A stretch of DNA of 64,000 nucleotides from Bufo bufo. Lineage: Eukaryota; Chordata; Amphibia; Anura; Bufonidae. The position numbers were made by a program, and so were the translations under genes. Below, piece after piece: positions 1 to 10,690 of this stretch. Each line of letters opens with the position of its first letter. The stretch's first letter is position 1. Where the stretch lies: assembly GCF_905171765.1 (NCBI RefSeq), contig NC_053392.1:111372465-111436464 (forward strand), in the 5' to 3' direction. The notes beneath the pieces are model-generated. The model was not told the DNA's origin. It worked only from the letters and a program-made list of their open reading frames with translations, and ran no database searches.

Positions 1-3000
1 CGGGCTGTGCTACCTGGATACAGCCCATGGGGTGAACCCAATTGTCGTGAAGTTACCATACAGCCTGCAAGAGAAGTGGGCGGCATCAGTCTCAAGGTAC
101 AAAAGAGTGCATGACGTCACTTTTCCCCCATTTATTCATTTCTGCAGATTCATCGATGAACAGTCCCAGATGAGGAATGACCCCAGCCTCGACTTCCTGG
201 AGTTCAATACTACAGCCTCAGTGACACCATCATCAAGGTATGAAAGTATTGTACATAAACACAGAGACTTTAAGAGCAGCGTGAATGTTAGAAAGACTAA
301 CCTACCATCATCTGCAGTACCCACTGGTAGACAGTACACTACCTCATCAGGAGACAAGGCCTTCAATCGTGAATGTCCCATTCATAAAAAACCACACTCA
401 CTGAACAAATGCAGAGGATTTAGATCCAAAACAATACAGGAGCGCAGGAAAGTCCTGACCGAGCTTGGGGTATGTTTCAAGTGCTGCGCTTCATTGGAGC
501 ACATGGCTAAGGACTGCAAATCCATTATCAAGTGTGAGGAGTGTCATAGTGATAGACATGCCTCAGCTATGCACCCAACTCCACTCACAAGGGATTCACC
601 TGCTGCCGTCACCACCAGTCCTGCTCCAAGTCATGGCGGGGAGCCCCAGAACCACGCTAACACAGCCACTGCTGTTTCCTGCTCATGCTTGGACGTATGT
701 GGGGAGGGCCAGAGTGAGAAATGTTGTGCCCGCATATGCCTAATCAAGGTCTACCCGGAGGGGCTACCAGAAAAGGCAGTAAAAATGTATGCCATCATTG
801 ACGACCAAAGCAACCGCTCCCTAGCAGGACCTAAATTCTTTGAAGCCTTTGGAATAAAGGGACCGTCAGAACCCTACATCTTAAACACCTGCTCGGGTCG
901 CATAGAGACTAGCGGCAGGAGGGCACAAGGATTCATCGCTTGTTCCGTCAGTGGAAATACAGAAATACCTCTACCGACGCTGATCGAATGCGATCAAATA
1001 CCCAACCATAGGGATGAAATTCCTACCCCGGAAGCTGCATTTCACCATCCACACCTAAGGCACCTAGCCAACGTTATCCCACCTATGGACAACAACGCCG
1101 AGATTCTACTCCTGCTTGGCAGAGACAATCTAAGGGTACACAAGGTGCGTCAACAGTGTAATGGTCCCGACTATGCACCATATGCCCAGAGACTGGACTT
1201 GGGATGGGTAGTCATAGGAAATGTATGCTTGGATCAACCAAAAATCCGCTCATTCAAAACGTACGTGCGTGGAGATGGACGCACAACTTGCATTAAGCCT
1301 TGCCCTCATCACTATGAGGTGAAAGAGAAGCCTCCAGACCTCATACAACCACCTGACGACATTCCTCCCTTTGCTGACAACTTGGGAAGATTAGTCTTTC
1401 ACACAAGCAAGGACGATGATAAAGTAGCTTTGTCAGTAGAGGACAGAGAATTTATCAAGATAATGGACAATGAGTTCCTTAAAGACGAAACCAATCAATG
1501 GGTTTCTCCATTACCCTTCCGAGCTACCAGGGTGAGACTCCCGAACAATAGGGAACAAGCTCTGTCTAGATTTAACTCTCTTCAGCGTACCATGAACAGT
1601 AAGCCTGAGATGAGAGAACACATCGTTGCCTTTATCGACAAAATATTCCGCAACAACCATGCAGAACCAGCTCCATCCTTAGGGAAGAACGACGAGTGCT
1701 GGTACTTGCCTTCATTTGGAGTGTATCACCCACGGAAACCTAATCAAATTAGGGTTGTTTTCGACTCAAGTGCCAAACATCAAGGTGTATCTCTTAATGA
1801 TGTCCTTCTCACAGGTCCTAATCCGACGAATAACCTAGTTGGAGTGCTGATGAGGTTCAGAAAAGAGCTCGTTGCCATCACCGCCGACATTGAACAGATG
1901 TTCCACTGTTTCGTAGTCAGAGAGGACCACCGGAATTTCCTCAGGTTTCTGTGGTACAAGAATAACGACACCAACGCAGAGATGGCAGAATATCGTATGA
2001 GGGTACACGTATTTGGAAACAGCCCTTCACCTGCCGTGGCAACTTACGGTCTTCGGCGCACTGCATTAGAGGGAGAATCCAAGTACGGTAAAGACGCCAG
2101 AGACTTTGTAGAAAAGGACTTCTACGTAGACGATGGACTCAAATCACTACCGACTGAAGAAGCGGCTATCGATCTGCTCAAAAGGACTCAAAGTATGTTG
2201 TACCAAGCTAAACTTAGACTACACAAAATTGCTTCAAACAGCCTGGCCGTTATGAGGGCCTTCGAATCAGGCGATCATGCACCAGGATTCAAGGACATTA
2301 ACTTGGGACTGGACAGTCCACCTGTGCAGAGGAGCTTGGGCCTCAGATGGGATCTCTCGGCTGACTCCTTCGGTTTTCAGATAAGTTGTGCAGACAAGCC
2401 ATTCACAAAACGAGGCGTCCTATCAGTAGTAAACAGCCTATTTGATCCGCTGGGATTTGTAGCGCCCATTACCATACAAGGTAAATCTCTACTGAGACAG
2501 TTTTCTGAAACAGTCAAGGATTGGGATACCCCACTTCCCTCCGAGAAAGAGCAAAAATGGGAAGCCTGGAAGCGATCTTTGTGTGCCTTGGATGAGATCC
2601 ACATCCCGAGATGCTATATTAAAACCTCACTTTCCTCTAGCATAAAGAAAGAACTCCACGTGTTCTCAGACGCTTCCACGGAGGCCATTGCAGCGGTTGC
2701 CTATCTGAAGGTGACAGAACCCAACAACCAAAACCACGTTGAATTCGTCTTTGGTAAGGCTAAGTTAGCCCCCAAGCCCGATCATACTATTCCCAGACTC
2801 GAACTTTGTGGGACCGTGTTGGCAGTGGAGATTGCGGATTTCATACAACAAGAACTGGCTGTCGACATAGCTGAAGTCCAGTATTACACCGACAGTAAGG
2901 TCGTTTTAGGTTACATCCACAATCGGACCAAGCGATTTTATGTGTACGTTAGTAACCGCATAGAGAGAATCAGGAGGTCCTCCAAACCTGAACAATGGCA

Positions 3001-4750
3001 CTACGTACCATCCGAACTTAATCCGGCAGATCATGCCACTAGGCCTATGTCTATAGGTTCCTTTACTAACTCTACTTGGCTTACAGGTCCAGAGTTTCTG
3101 CTTGGAGAGGCAGACGAATGTGTACAGGAAGTTTTCAACATCCAGGATCCGGATAATGATCCAGAAATCCGCGCTGAAGTTAGTGCATTAGTCACTGGAA
3201 CAAAGCAAACCGCCAGCTTCGGTTGTCAGCGCTTTGAACGTTTCTCCAGCTGGATGAGACTCGTCAGAACTATTGCAAGGTTAGTGCACATTGCAAGATG
3301 TTATCATAATACTCACCAAGATAAAGATTGTCATGGTTGGCATGCTTGTCATAAACCCTTCTCTGCTGAGAACATCTCTCATAGTGAGTACCTCATATTA
3401 CGTCACGTCCAGCAGGAAAATTTCAACATAGAATGGAAGTGCTTGTACAACAAACAGCAGATTCCTTTAAAAAGTCCTCTTGCCAACTTAAATCCAGTTA
3501 TCGACAGTTTTGGCTTGCTAAGAGTTGGTGGTCGTTTGAATCAAGCCCACCTGGGAATTGCAGCACAAAATCCTCTCATCATTCCCAGCAAACATCATAT
3601 CACCGTCTTGCTAATCCGACACTACCACGAAAGGGCCGAACACCAAGGCAGGCAAATTACTGAGGGCAAAATACGGTCTGCTGGCCTTTGGATTATAGGT
3701 ATGAAAAAATGTGTGGCCCAAGTACTGCATGAATGTGTGCACTGTCGTAAAGCAAGAGGAAAACAACTACACCAACAAATGGCCGACTTGCCTGCGGATA
3801 GACTATGTACAGAGCCGCCTTTCACCTATGTTGGCCTAGATGTCTTTGGGCCATGGATGGTGTCCACACGCAGGACCCGCGGCGGTCACGCAAACAGTAA
3901 GCGTTGGGCTGTACTATTTACTTGCATGAGCGTGCGAGCAGTTCACATAGAGGTGATAGAATCTATGGACACATCCAGCCTTATCAATGCCTTAAGACGG
4001 TTCTTCGCAATCAGAGGACCAGTAAAACAATTGAGGTCTGACCAGGGAAGCAACTTCATCGGAGCTTGTAGAGAACTTAACATCGACACCAAGTCCATTC
4101 AAGATCAGTTGGCGGAAAAAGGTTGCACCTGGATTTTCAATCCTCCTCATAGTTCCCACATGGGAGGCTCCTGGGAGAGAATGATCGGCATCTCACGCAA
4201 CATCTTAAATTCTATGCTGATGGATGTAAACTCGTCAAGACTCACACATGAGACTCTAGTCACCCTTCTTGCCGAAGTTTCGGCCATTATCAATTCAAGA
4301 CCCCTTGTGCCAGTGTCTATGGATCCTGAAACACCAGCCATACTGACTCCGGCTATTCTACTTACCCAAAAAACTGAGAGTACGCTAATACCTAGTGGAG
4401 AATTTACTCATGCCAACATCTATCAAAAACACTGGAAACGTGTACAATACCTAGCAGATTACTTCTGGAACAGGTGGCGAAAGGAGTACCTCAGTATTCT
4501 TCAAGGAAGAAGAAAATGGCAACATAACAAACCAAACTTGAAGGAAGGAGACCTTGTATTGATGAAAGAGCAACAAACCGAAAGGATTGACTGGCCTATC
4601 GGACTAATTTCAAAGGTTTTCCCTAGCAAGGATGGCAAGGTCCGGAAGGTGGAGTTGAAGATCTTCAGGAAAGGCGAGCTTAAAACGTTCTCAAGACCAA
4701 TCAACGAACTCATTTTAATATTACCCGTCGAGAACGTCCCTACAGGGTGA
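1..4750 (+). CDS. pol: BEL/Pao Gag-Pol polyprotein, 5'-partial
   Basis: The reading frame is open from the first bases of the window to a TGA at 4748-4750, so the true start lies upstream. Visible parts in order: two cysteine/histidine knuckles (CX2C pattern near 474-518 and 532-573); an aspartic protease region with IIDDQSNRS near 790-820; reverse transcriptase with the catalytic YVDDG at 2123-2137; RNase H with FSDAS near 2660-2680; an HHCC integrase zinc-binding region near 3600-3770; an integrase core with LDVFGP near 3835, RSDQGSNF near 4036 and GSWER near 4160; and a basic C-terminal domain. No stop or frameshift is seen in more than 1,570 codons, so the copy is young or was recently active. 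Its products would copy and integrate the element. It cannot be called functional because the 5' end is not visible. Confidence 0.92.
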   Translation, partial: GLCYLDTAHGVNPIVVKLPYSLQEKWAASVSRYKRVHDVTFPPFIHFCRFIDEQSQMRNDPSLDFLEFNTTASVTPSSRYESIVHKHRDFKSSVNVRKTNLPSSAVPTGRQYTTSSGDKAFNRECPIHKKPHSLNKCRGFRSKTIQERRKVLTELGVCFKCCASLEHMAKDCKSIIKCEECHSDRHASAMHPTPLTRDSPAAVTTSPAPSHGGEPQNHANTATAVSCSCLDVCGEGQSEKCCARICLIKVYPEGLPEKAVKMYAIIDDQSNRSLAGPKFFEAFGIKGPSEPYILNTCSGRIETSGRRAQGFIACSVSGNTEIPLPTLIECDQIPNHRDEIPTPEAAFHHPHLRHLANVIPPMDNNAEILLLLGRDNLRVHKVRQQCNGPDYAPYAQRLDLGWVVIGNVCLDQPKIRSFKTYVRGDGRTTCIKPCPHHYEVKEKPPDLIQPPDDIPPFADNLGRLVFHTSKDDDKVALSVEDREFIKIMDNEFLKDETNQWVSPLPFRATRVRLPNNREQALSRFNSLQRTMNSKPEMREHIVAFIDKIFRNNHAEPAPSLGKNDECWYLPSFGVYHPRKPNQIRVVFDSSAKHQGVSLNDVLLTGPNPTNNLVGVLMRFRKELVAITADIEQMFHCFVVREDHRNFLRFLWYKNNDTNAEMAEYRMRVHVFGNSPSPAVATYGLRRTALEGESKYGKDARDFVEKDFYVDDGLKSLPTEEAAIDLLKRTQSMLYQAKLRLHKIASNSLAVMRAFESGDHAPGFKDINLGLDSPPVQRSLGLRWDLSADSFGFQISCADKPFTKRGVLSVVNSLFDPLGFVAPITIQGKSLLRQFSETVKDWDTPLPSEKEQKWEAWKRSLCALDEIHIPRCYIKTSLSSSIKKELHVFSDASTEAIAAVAYLKVTEPNNQNHVEFVFGKAKLAPKPDHTIPRLELCGTVLAVEIADFIQQELAVDIAEVQYYTDSKVVLGYIHNRTKRFYVYVSNRIERIRRSSKPEQWHYVPSELNPADHATRPMSIGSFTNSTWLTGPEFLLGEADECVQEVFNIQDPDNDPEIRAEVSALVTGTKQTASFGCQRFERFSSWMRLVRTIARLVHIARCYHNTHQDKDCHGWHACHKPFSAENISHSEYLILRHVQQENFNIEWKCLYNKQQIPLKSPLANLNPVIDSFGLLRVGGRLNQAHLGIAAQNPLIIPSKHHITVLLIRHYHERAEHQGRQITEGKIRSAGLWIIGMKKCVAQVLHECVHCRKARGKQLHQQMADLPADRLCTEPPFTYVGLDVFGPWMVSTRRTRGGHANSKRWAVLFTCMSVRAVHIEVIESMDTSSLINALRRFFAIRGPVKQLRSDQGSNFIGACRELNIDTKSIQDQLAEKGCTWIFNPPHSSHMGGSWERMIGISRNILNSMLMDVNSSRLTHETLVTLLAEVSAIINSRPLVPVSMDPETPAILTPAILLTQKTESTLIPSGEFTHANIYQKHWKRVQYLADYFWNRWRKEYLSILQGRRKWQHNKPNLKEGDLVLMKEQQTERIDWPIGLISKVFPSKDGKVRKVELKIFRKGELKTFSRPINELILILPVENVPTG

Positions 4751-4857
4751 ACAGGACTATCTATGTTTGCATTCTAACATGTTTTCTTTTACAGGTTGTT
4801 TATATTTTATGGACATTCGTAATAGTGAAATCCCCAAAGTGAATTTCAGACGGGGAG

Positions 4858-5366
4858 TGTGCTGTTCCTTTCATATTGAATTTCTGCACTGTATTATTTC
4901 TTGTTTTACCTATGTTGTTTAAATCTATTGTTCTCTGCTGCCATCTGCTGGCCGGAATTTGTATGCTGCACGCTTCGTTCGTTGTCTATAAAGTTTTATG
5001 TCTGGGCGTGGTTTTAGCAGCCTTGGGCCTGGTCACTTCCTGTAGCCTTTTTCAGTGCTGCATTCCTTTGTGACTGGAGACACACACCTCGGCTTGTGAA
5101 GGCATCAGTTTTTGATCAGCAGTTGCCTCAGCAGTTAGCCTCAGGAAAGACATCCACATCACAGCATCTACTGTATTCCATCACTGTATGTCACTGCTCT
5201 GGATCAAATAAACCCACGTTTGATTGCATCCTCATGTCTACGTCTGGATCCATCTAACCTGAGCATCTGCCGGTCCGGTCTGCTCCACTGCTTGGATACG
5301 AAGGTAGGACAGTCACAAAGCCATTATCAGTTACACCTTCATTCGCCTTCATGTGGGGACAGAACA
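4858..5366 (+). repeat. 3' LTR of the BEL/Pao element
   Basis: A purine stretch (agacggggag) ends at 4857 and would serve as the polypurine tract. The proposed LTR starts TGTGCTGTTCC and ends GGGGACAGAACA; these ends are near-perfect inverted repeats of each other, which fixes both borders. An AATAAA polyadenylation signal sits at 5207-5212. Without the 5' LTR the borders cannot be confirmed by identity. Confidence 0.72.
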
Positions 5367-6265
5367 ACCTTTACGTCTTCTGAAATAATGACTCCTAAAT
5401 CCCTTTCCTCAGATACTGAGGTTAGGACTGTATCACTGATTTTATATTCTGCTCTTGGGTTTTTATGCCCTAGGTGCATTATCTTGCACTTATCAACATT
5501 AAATTTTAGTTGCCAGATTTTTGACCATTCCTCTAGTTTTTCTAAATCCTTTTCCATTTGGTGTATCCCTCCAGGAACATCAACCCTGTTACAAATCTTT
5601 GTGTCATCAGCAAAAAGACACACCTTACCATTGAGGCCTTCTGCAATTTCGCTGATAAAGATAATAAACAATATGGGTCCCAGAACAGATCCCTGAGGTA
5701 CCCCACTGGTAACAAGACCTTAGTCTGAATATACTCCATTGACTACAACCCTCTGTTGTCTGTCCCTCAGCCACTGCCTAATCCATTCAACAATATCTGA
5801 GTCCACGCACAAAGACTGCAATTTATTGATAAGCCTTCTATGTGGGACAGTATCAAAAGCCTTACTAAAGTCCAGATAAGCCATGTCTACTGCACCTCCG
5901 CCATCAATTATTTTAGTCACCCAATCAAAAAAATCAATAAGATTAGTTTGACATGATCTCCCTGAAGTAAACCCATGCTCTTTTTCATCTTTCAATCCAT
6001 AGGATTTTAGATGTTCCACAATCCTCTCCTTAAGTATGGTTTCTATTAATTTCCCCAATATTGATGTCAGGCTTACTGGTCTATAGTTGCCCGATTCCTC
6101 CCTACTACCTTTCTTGTGAATGGGCACAACATTTGCCAATTTCCAATCTTCTGGGACGACTCCAGTTGCTAGTGATTGGTTAAATAAATCTGTTAATGGT
6201 TTTGCTAGTTCGCCGCTGAGCTCTTTTAATAGCTTTGGGTGTATCCCATCATGCCCCTTAAAGAG
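5367..6265 (-). pseudogene. CR1-like LINE reverse transcriptase fragment
   Basis: Read on the minus strand from about 6265, the frame encodes a CR1-type reverse transcriptase: GHDGIHPKLL, then DWKLANVVPIHKKG, NYRPVSLTS, the catalytic region LDFSKAFDTVPH, GVPQGSVLGP, and the second catalytic motif FADDTK. The frame is continuous except for one in-frame stop at 5720-5722, just before the GVPQGS block. The C-terminal part is cut at about 5367 by the BEL/Pao LTR, and the 5' end is truncated near 6265 as is usual for LINEs. The remainder of the LINE is expected on the far side of the BEL element, upstream of this window. It is a non-functional relic. Confidence 0.9.
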
Positions 6266-6365
6266 GTTAAATTATTTTTACATGTGTTAACTAAACTACT
6301 TGTGTTAAGCCAGCACCTTCAATTGCTTTTCAATGGCTTTTTTTCAAAATACCATGATGAGTTAA

Positions 6366-7050
6366 AGGGTTTCTGTCATGAGAAATAACATTATGTAGCT
6401 GACTGATATTAGCGATGTGCTAATGTCAGCAGTACATAACAGTATGCTTTATAACTCCCTGCCTGCTACCGTTCTCTTAAAATAAAGACTTTTAAAATAT
6501 GCTAATGAACCTCTAGGTGCCATTAAGGCATTGCTTCAGCACCTAGAGGCTCGGTCTACGCACCCTTTGGCACGCCCAGGTCCAGTTGATTAAATTTCGA
6601 GTTCTCCTCAGTGTCCCATAAATCCCGCGCCTGCGCCGTCCCGTTTAGTATTCAGCGCAGGCGCAGTGAGTGAAGGACACACTCCTGCTGCCGGCTTCCG
6701 TTCTTCGGCGCAGTGAGGAAGCCGGCAGCAGGAGCGCATCCTTTACTTACTGCGCCTGCGCCGAATACTAAATGGGACGGCATAGGCGCGGGATTTACGG
6801 GACGATGAGGAGAACTCAAAAGTCAATCAACTGGACCTGGGCGTGCCAAAGGGTGAGAAGACGGAGCCTCTAGTTGCTGAAGCAACGCCCTAATAGCACC
6901 TAGAGGCTCATTAGCATATTTTGAAAGTCTTTATTTTGAGAGAACGGCGGCAGGCAGGTAGTTATAAATCATACTGTTATGTACTGCTGACATTAGCACA
7001 TCGCTAGTGTCAGTCAGCTACATAACGTTATTTCTCATGACAGAAACCCT
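6366..7050. mobile_element. TTAA-flanked foldback element (MITE-like)
   Basis: TTAA occurs at 6362-6365 and 7051-7054. The interior starts AGGGTTTCTGTCATGAGAAA and ends with its reverse complement. The similarity continues through most of both arms to a centre near 6708, with GC-rich inner arms (for example gaagccggcagcaggag against ctcctgctgccggcttc). There is no reading frame. A TTAA duplication is typical of piggyBac- and Kolobok-type transposases; which one mobilised this copy is not shown by the sequence. Confidence 0.88.
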
Positions 7051-7054
7051 TTAA

Positions 7055-7300
7055 GAAATTTGAGTTAAGAGTTTGAGTGTTAACTCTTCTACATCCGTAT
7101 GTGCTCCTAACACCCCTTACCATGCATATTTATAATACCAATACCTATTTTTGATGTCTGCGCTTTCCTTCCCCCTGTCTGGGCACCAGAGTGTAGTGGC
7201 AGGTCTGTTTACATTCAGAGCTTACAGTTTTATTCACCGCCTTGCTCTATGTATAAACCAATAAAGTAAATAGTCAGGGGGCGTTAGTCCTTTTAAACAT
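7055..7300. other. Short non-coding gap
   Basis: About 250 bases between the foldback element and the first recognisable PLE codons. I see no gene, tandem array or terminal repeat in it. Confidence 0.5.
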
Positions 7301-8989
7301 GACAGACTATGTTGGCGAGTGCAAACGACAACTTATGGATGCAGAGACATATGGGAAACTCCCATCAGATCCAACCTTGGAGTATCACTATCGATTAACT
7401 TGTTTATGCAAGAGAGGGCTAGATAAATAAATTTTATCTATTAATGAGTCTAGATATATTATTGAGACACAAAAGCGGATACCAGTTTTCTATTGTATCC
7501 CTAAGATACATAAGAGCCTTATAAACACACCGGGAAGACCGATTATATCGGGGATAGGCTCTATTTCTTCCAATTTGTCTCAGTATATAGACAGACTCCT
7601 ACAGCCCACAGTAAAGGAAACTCCATCTTTTATAAGAGACACAACAGACATCATCACAGCATTGGAGGACATTCACCTTGAAGATGATTGGATTCTAGGG
7701 ACAATTGATGTGGCGTCCCTATACACAAGTATAGAGCACAAAGGGGCTGTTAGCTCTAGAGAGACAACTAAATAATTATAGTGGCCTCCACAGGGACCAG
7801 ATTGTGTTCTTGTTAGAAGGAGTCAATTATATTTTACAACATAACTATTTCTCTTTTGAGTCCGAATTTTTTGTACAGAAGCAGGGGACCGCCATGGGCA
7901 CCAGATTTGCCCCCAGCTACGCCAATTTATTCATGGCCCAATGGGAAGAAGATGTCATCCAATCCAAGCTTGGGACAAGTCTGGGGCTCTGGCGTCGCTA
8001 CATCGATGACGTTCTATTTATATGGATGGATTCAGAGACATCTTTAGAGACCTTCCTACAGAATATTAATGTGAATGACCAGAATTTAAAATTTACGAGT
8101 TCTACCAGCAAGTCTAGAATTGAATTTCTGGATTTGCTGATAACCAGAAATGGAGGAAAACTGTCGTGTAGCACATATTATAAACCCGTTATGCGGAATA
8201 GTTATATCCCATACAATAGCTGTCACCTCCCTAGGTGGCTTCTAAATATCCCCACCAGCCAGTTCAGGAGGATTAAGAGAAATTGTTCAGCTACCTCGCA
8301 ATTTGAATTGGAGGCTGTACAACTGAAACAACAGTTTATGAGCAAGCAATACCCTGAAAAAGTTTTAGAAAAATCCCTTAGTAAAGTTAGGGCAATGAAT
8401 AGAGAGAGCTTCTTTGTGTCAAATGAAAAAATGGAGGAAACAGGAATACAAAAGAACCATAGTCGCATTATTTTGCCCTTTAATGCCCAGTATAAAGCCA
8501 TAGACAGCATTATTAGAACACATTGGCATCACCTCCAGGGGGATAAAATCATTGGGAAGACACTCGTGGAACCCCAGATAGTTTATACAAGAGCACCTAA
8601 TCTGGGACTACAAGTAGCACCCACAGTCCAAAACAAAATTGTACACAACGACTCAAATTGGCTTAGTTTTAGGGGTTTCTATAGATGCGGGAGGTGTAGT
8701 AATTGCCGTATTACTAAATTTCCCAAGAAAACTATATGCATCCAGTCTACAACGAACGCATTTACATTTACTATAAAGGATGGTCTGACGTGCGACTCCA
8801 CGGATGTCATCTATGAACTCGAATGCCCCTGCCGGAGGCAGTATATAGGCAGGACTAAGAGGTCCCTGAGAACAAGAGTATCGGAGCATATAGCTAAAAT
8901 CAAAAAGGGATTTGATGCTCATTCTGTATCATCACATTTTAACTGCTTCCCGACTGGCTAACGCAGGGATGCGTCCTGGCGGCGGTCGA

Positions 8990-9262
8990 TTTATTCCTCC
9001 TAGACGCATATACGCGTCATCTCGCGAGACGCGAGATTTCCTGTGAACGCGCGCACACAGGCTCGCGCGTTCACAGGAACTGCAGGTAAGCGAGTGGATC
9101 TACAGCCTGCCAGCGGCGATCGTTCGCTGGCAGGCTGTAGATGCTATTTTTTTTAACCCCTAACAGGTATATTAGACACTGTTTTGATAACAGCGTCTAA
9201 TATACCTGCTACCTGGTCCTCTGGTGGTCCCTTTTGCTTGGATCGACCACCAGAGGACACAG
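8990..9262. repeat. Series of four hairpins at the left end of element A
   Basis: Four consecutive inverted repeats: ctgtgaacgcgcg/cgcgcgttcacag; acagcctgccagcg/cgctggcaggctgt; caggtatattaga/tctaatatacctg; and gtcctctggtggtc/gaccaccagaggac. The same four occur in the same order in copy B at about 41795-42013. Confidence 0.85.
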
Positions 9263-9359
9263 GCAGCTCTGTAATAAGTAGCACCAAGCACCACACTACA
9301 CCCCCCCCCCGTCACTTATTAACCCCTTATTAACCCCTGGTCACCCCATATAGACTCCC

Positions 9360-10690
9360 TGATCATCCCCCTGTCATTGATCACGCCCCTGTCAGGCTCC
9401 ATTCAGACATCCGTATGTGTTTTGCGGATCCGATCCATGGATCCGTAAAACACATACGGACGTCTGAATGGAGCCTTACAGGGGGATGATCAATGACAGG
9501 GGGGTGATCAATGACAGGGGGGTGATCAATGACAGGGGGGTGATCAGGGAGTCTATGTGGGATGATCACCCCCCTGTCATTGATCACCCCCCTGTAAGGC
9601 TCCATTCAGACGTCCGTATGTGTTTTGCGGATCCGATCCATGGATTCGTGGATCAGTAAAACACATACGGACGTCTGAATGGAGCCTTACAGGGAGGTGA
9701 TCAATGACAGGGGGGTGATCAATGACAGGGGGGTGATCAGGGAGTCTATATGGGGTGATCACCCCCCTGTCATTGATCACCCCCCTGTAAGGCTCCATTC
9801 AGACGTCCGTATGTGTTTTGCGGATCCAATCCATGGATCCGTGGATCCGTAAAACACATACGGATGTCTGAATGGAGCCTTACAGGGGGTGATCAATGAC
9901 AGGGGGGTGATCACCCCATATAGACTCCCTGATCACCCCCCTGTCATTGATCACCCCCCTGTCATTGATCACCCCCCTGTAAGGCTCCATTTAGACGTCC
10001 GTATGTGTTTTACTGATCCACGGATCCATGGATCGGATCCACAAAACACATACGGACGTCTGAATGGAGCCTTACAGAGGGGTGATCAATGACAGGGGGG
10101 TGATCACCCCATATAGACTCCCTGATCACCCCCCTGTCCTTGATCACCCCCCTGTAAGGCTCCATTCAGACGTCCGTATGTGTTTTACGGATCCATGGAT
10201 CGGATCCGCGAAACACATACGGACGTCTGAATGGAGCCTTACAGGGGGGTGATCAATGACAGGGGGGTGATCACCCCACATAGACTCCTGATCACCCCCC
10301 TGTCATTGATCACCCCCCTGTAAGGCTCCATTCAGACGTCCGTATGTGTTTTGCGGATCCGATCCATGGATCCGTGGATCCGCAAAACACATACGGACCT
10401 CTGAATGGAGCCTTACAGGGGGGTGATCAATGACAGGGGGGTGATCAGGGAGTCTATGTGGGTTGATCACCCCCCCGTCATTGATCACCCCCCTGTAAGG
10501 CTCCATTCAGACGTCTGTATGTGTTTTGCGGATCCGTGGATCCGCAAAACACGGACACCGCGGTTCCGCAAAACACATACGGACGTCTGAATGGAGCCTT
10601 ACAGGGGGGTGATCAATGACAGGGGGGTGATCACCCCATATAGACTCCCTGATCACCCCCCTGTCATTGATCACCCCCCTGTAAGGCTCA
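9360..10690. repeat. Palindromic tandem array of element A (8 units)
   Basis: The landmark ggctcc(a)attcagac occurs at 9395, 9598, 9791, 9983, 10158, 10324, 10499 and 10684, a spacing of 166-203 bases. Each unit contains a hairpin made of GGCTCCATTCAGACGTCCGT and its complement around a GGATCC-rich centre, followed by alternating TGATCA and CCCCCCTGTCA blocks. Short open frames here (DHPPVIDHPPV-like) are by-products of the repeat. The hairpin resembles the MITE end at 26173. Confidence 0.9.

Larger units (their letters stand above)
1..5366 (+). mobile_element. BEL/Pao LTR retrotransposon, 3' part (pol plus 3' LTR)
   Basis: The element enters from outside the window and ends with a 3' LTR. 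Its identity comes from the pol protein order (zinc knuckles, A17-type protease, reverse transcriptase, RNase H, integrase, C-terminal basic domain), which is that of the BEL/Pao group. The proposed right end at 5366 lies directly against minus-strand CR1 LINE coding sequence, so the element most likely inserted into that LINE. The 5' LTR, primer-binding site and start of the coding region are outside the window. Confidence 0.9.
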
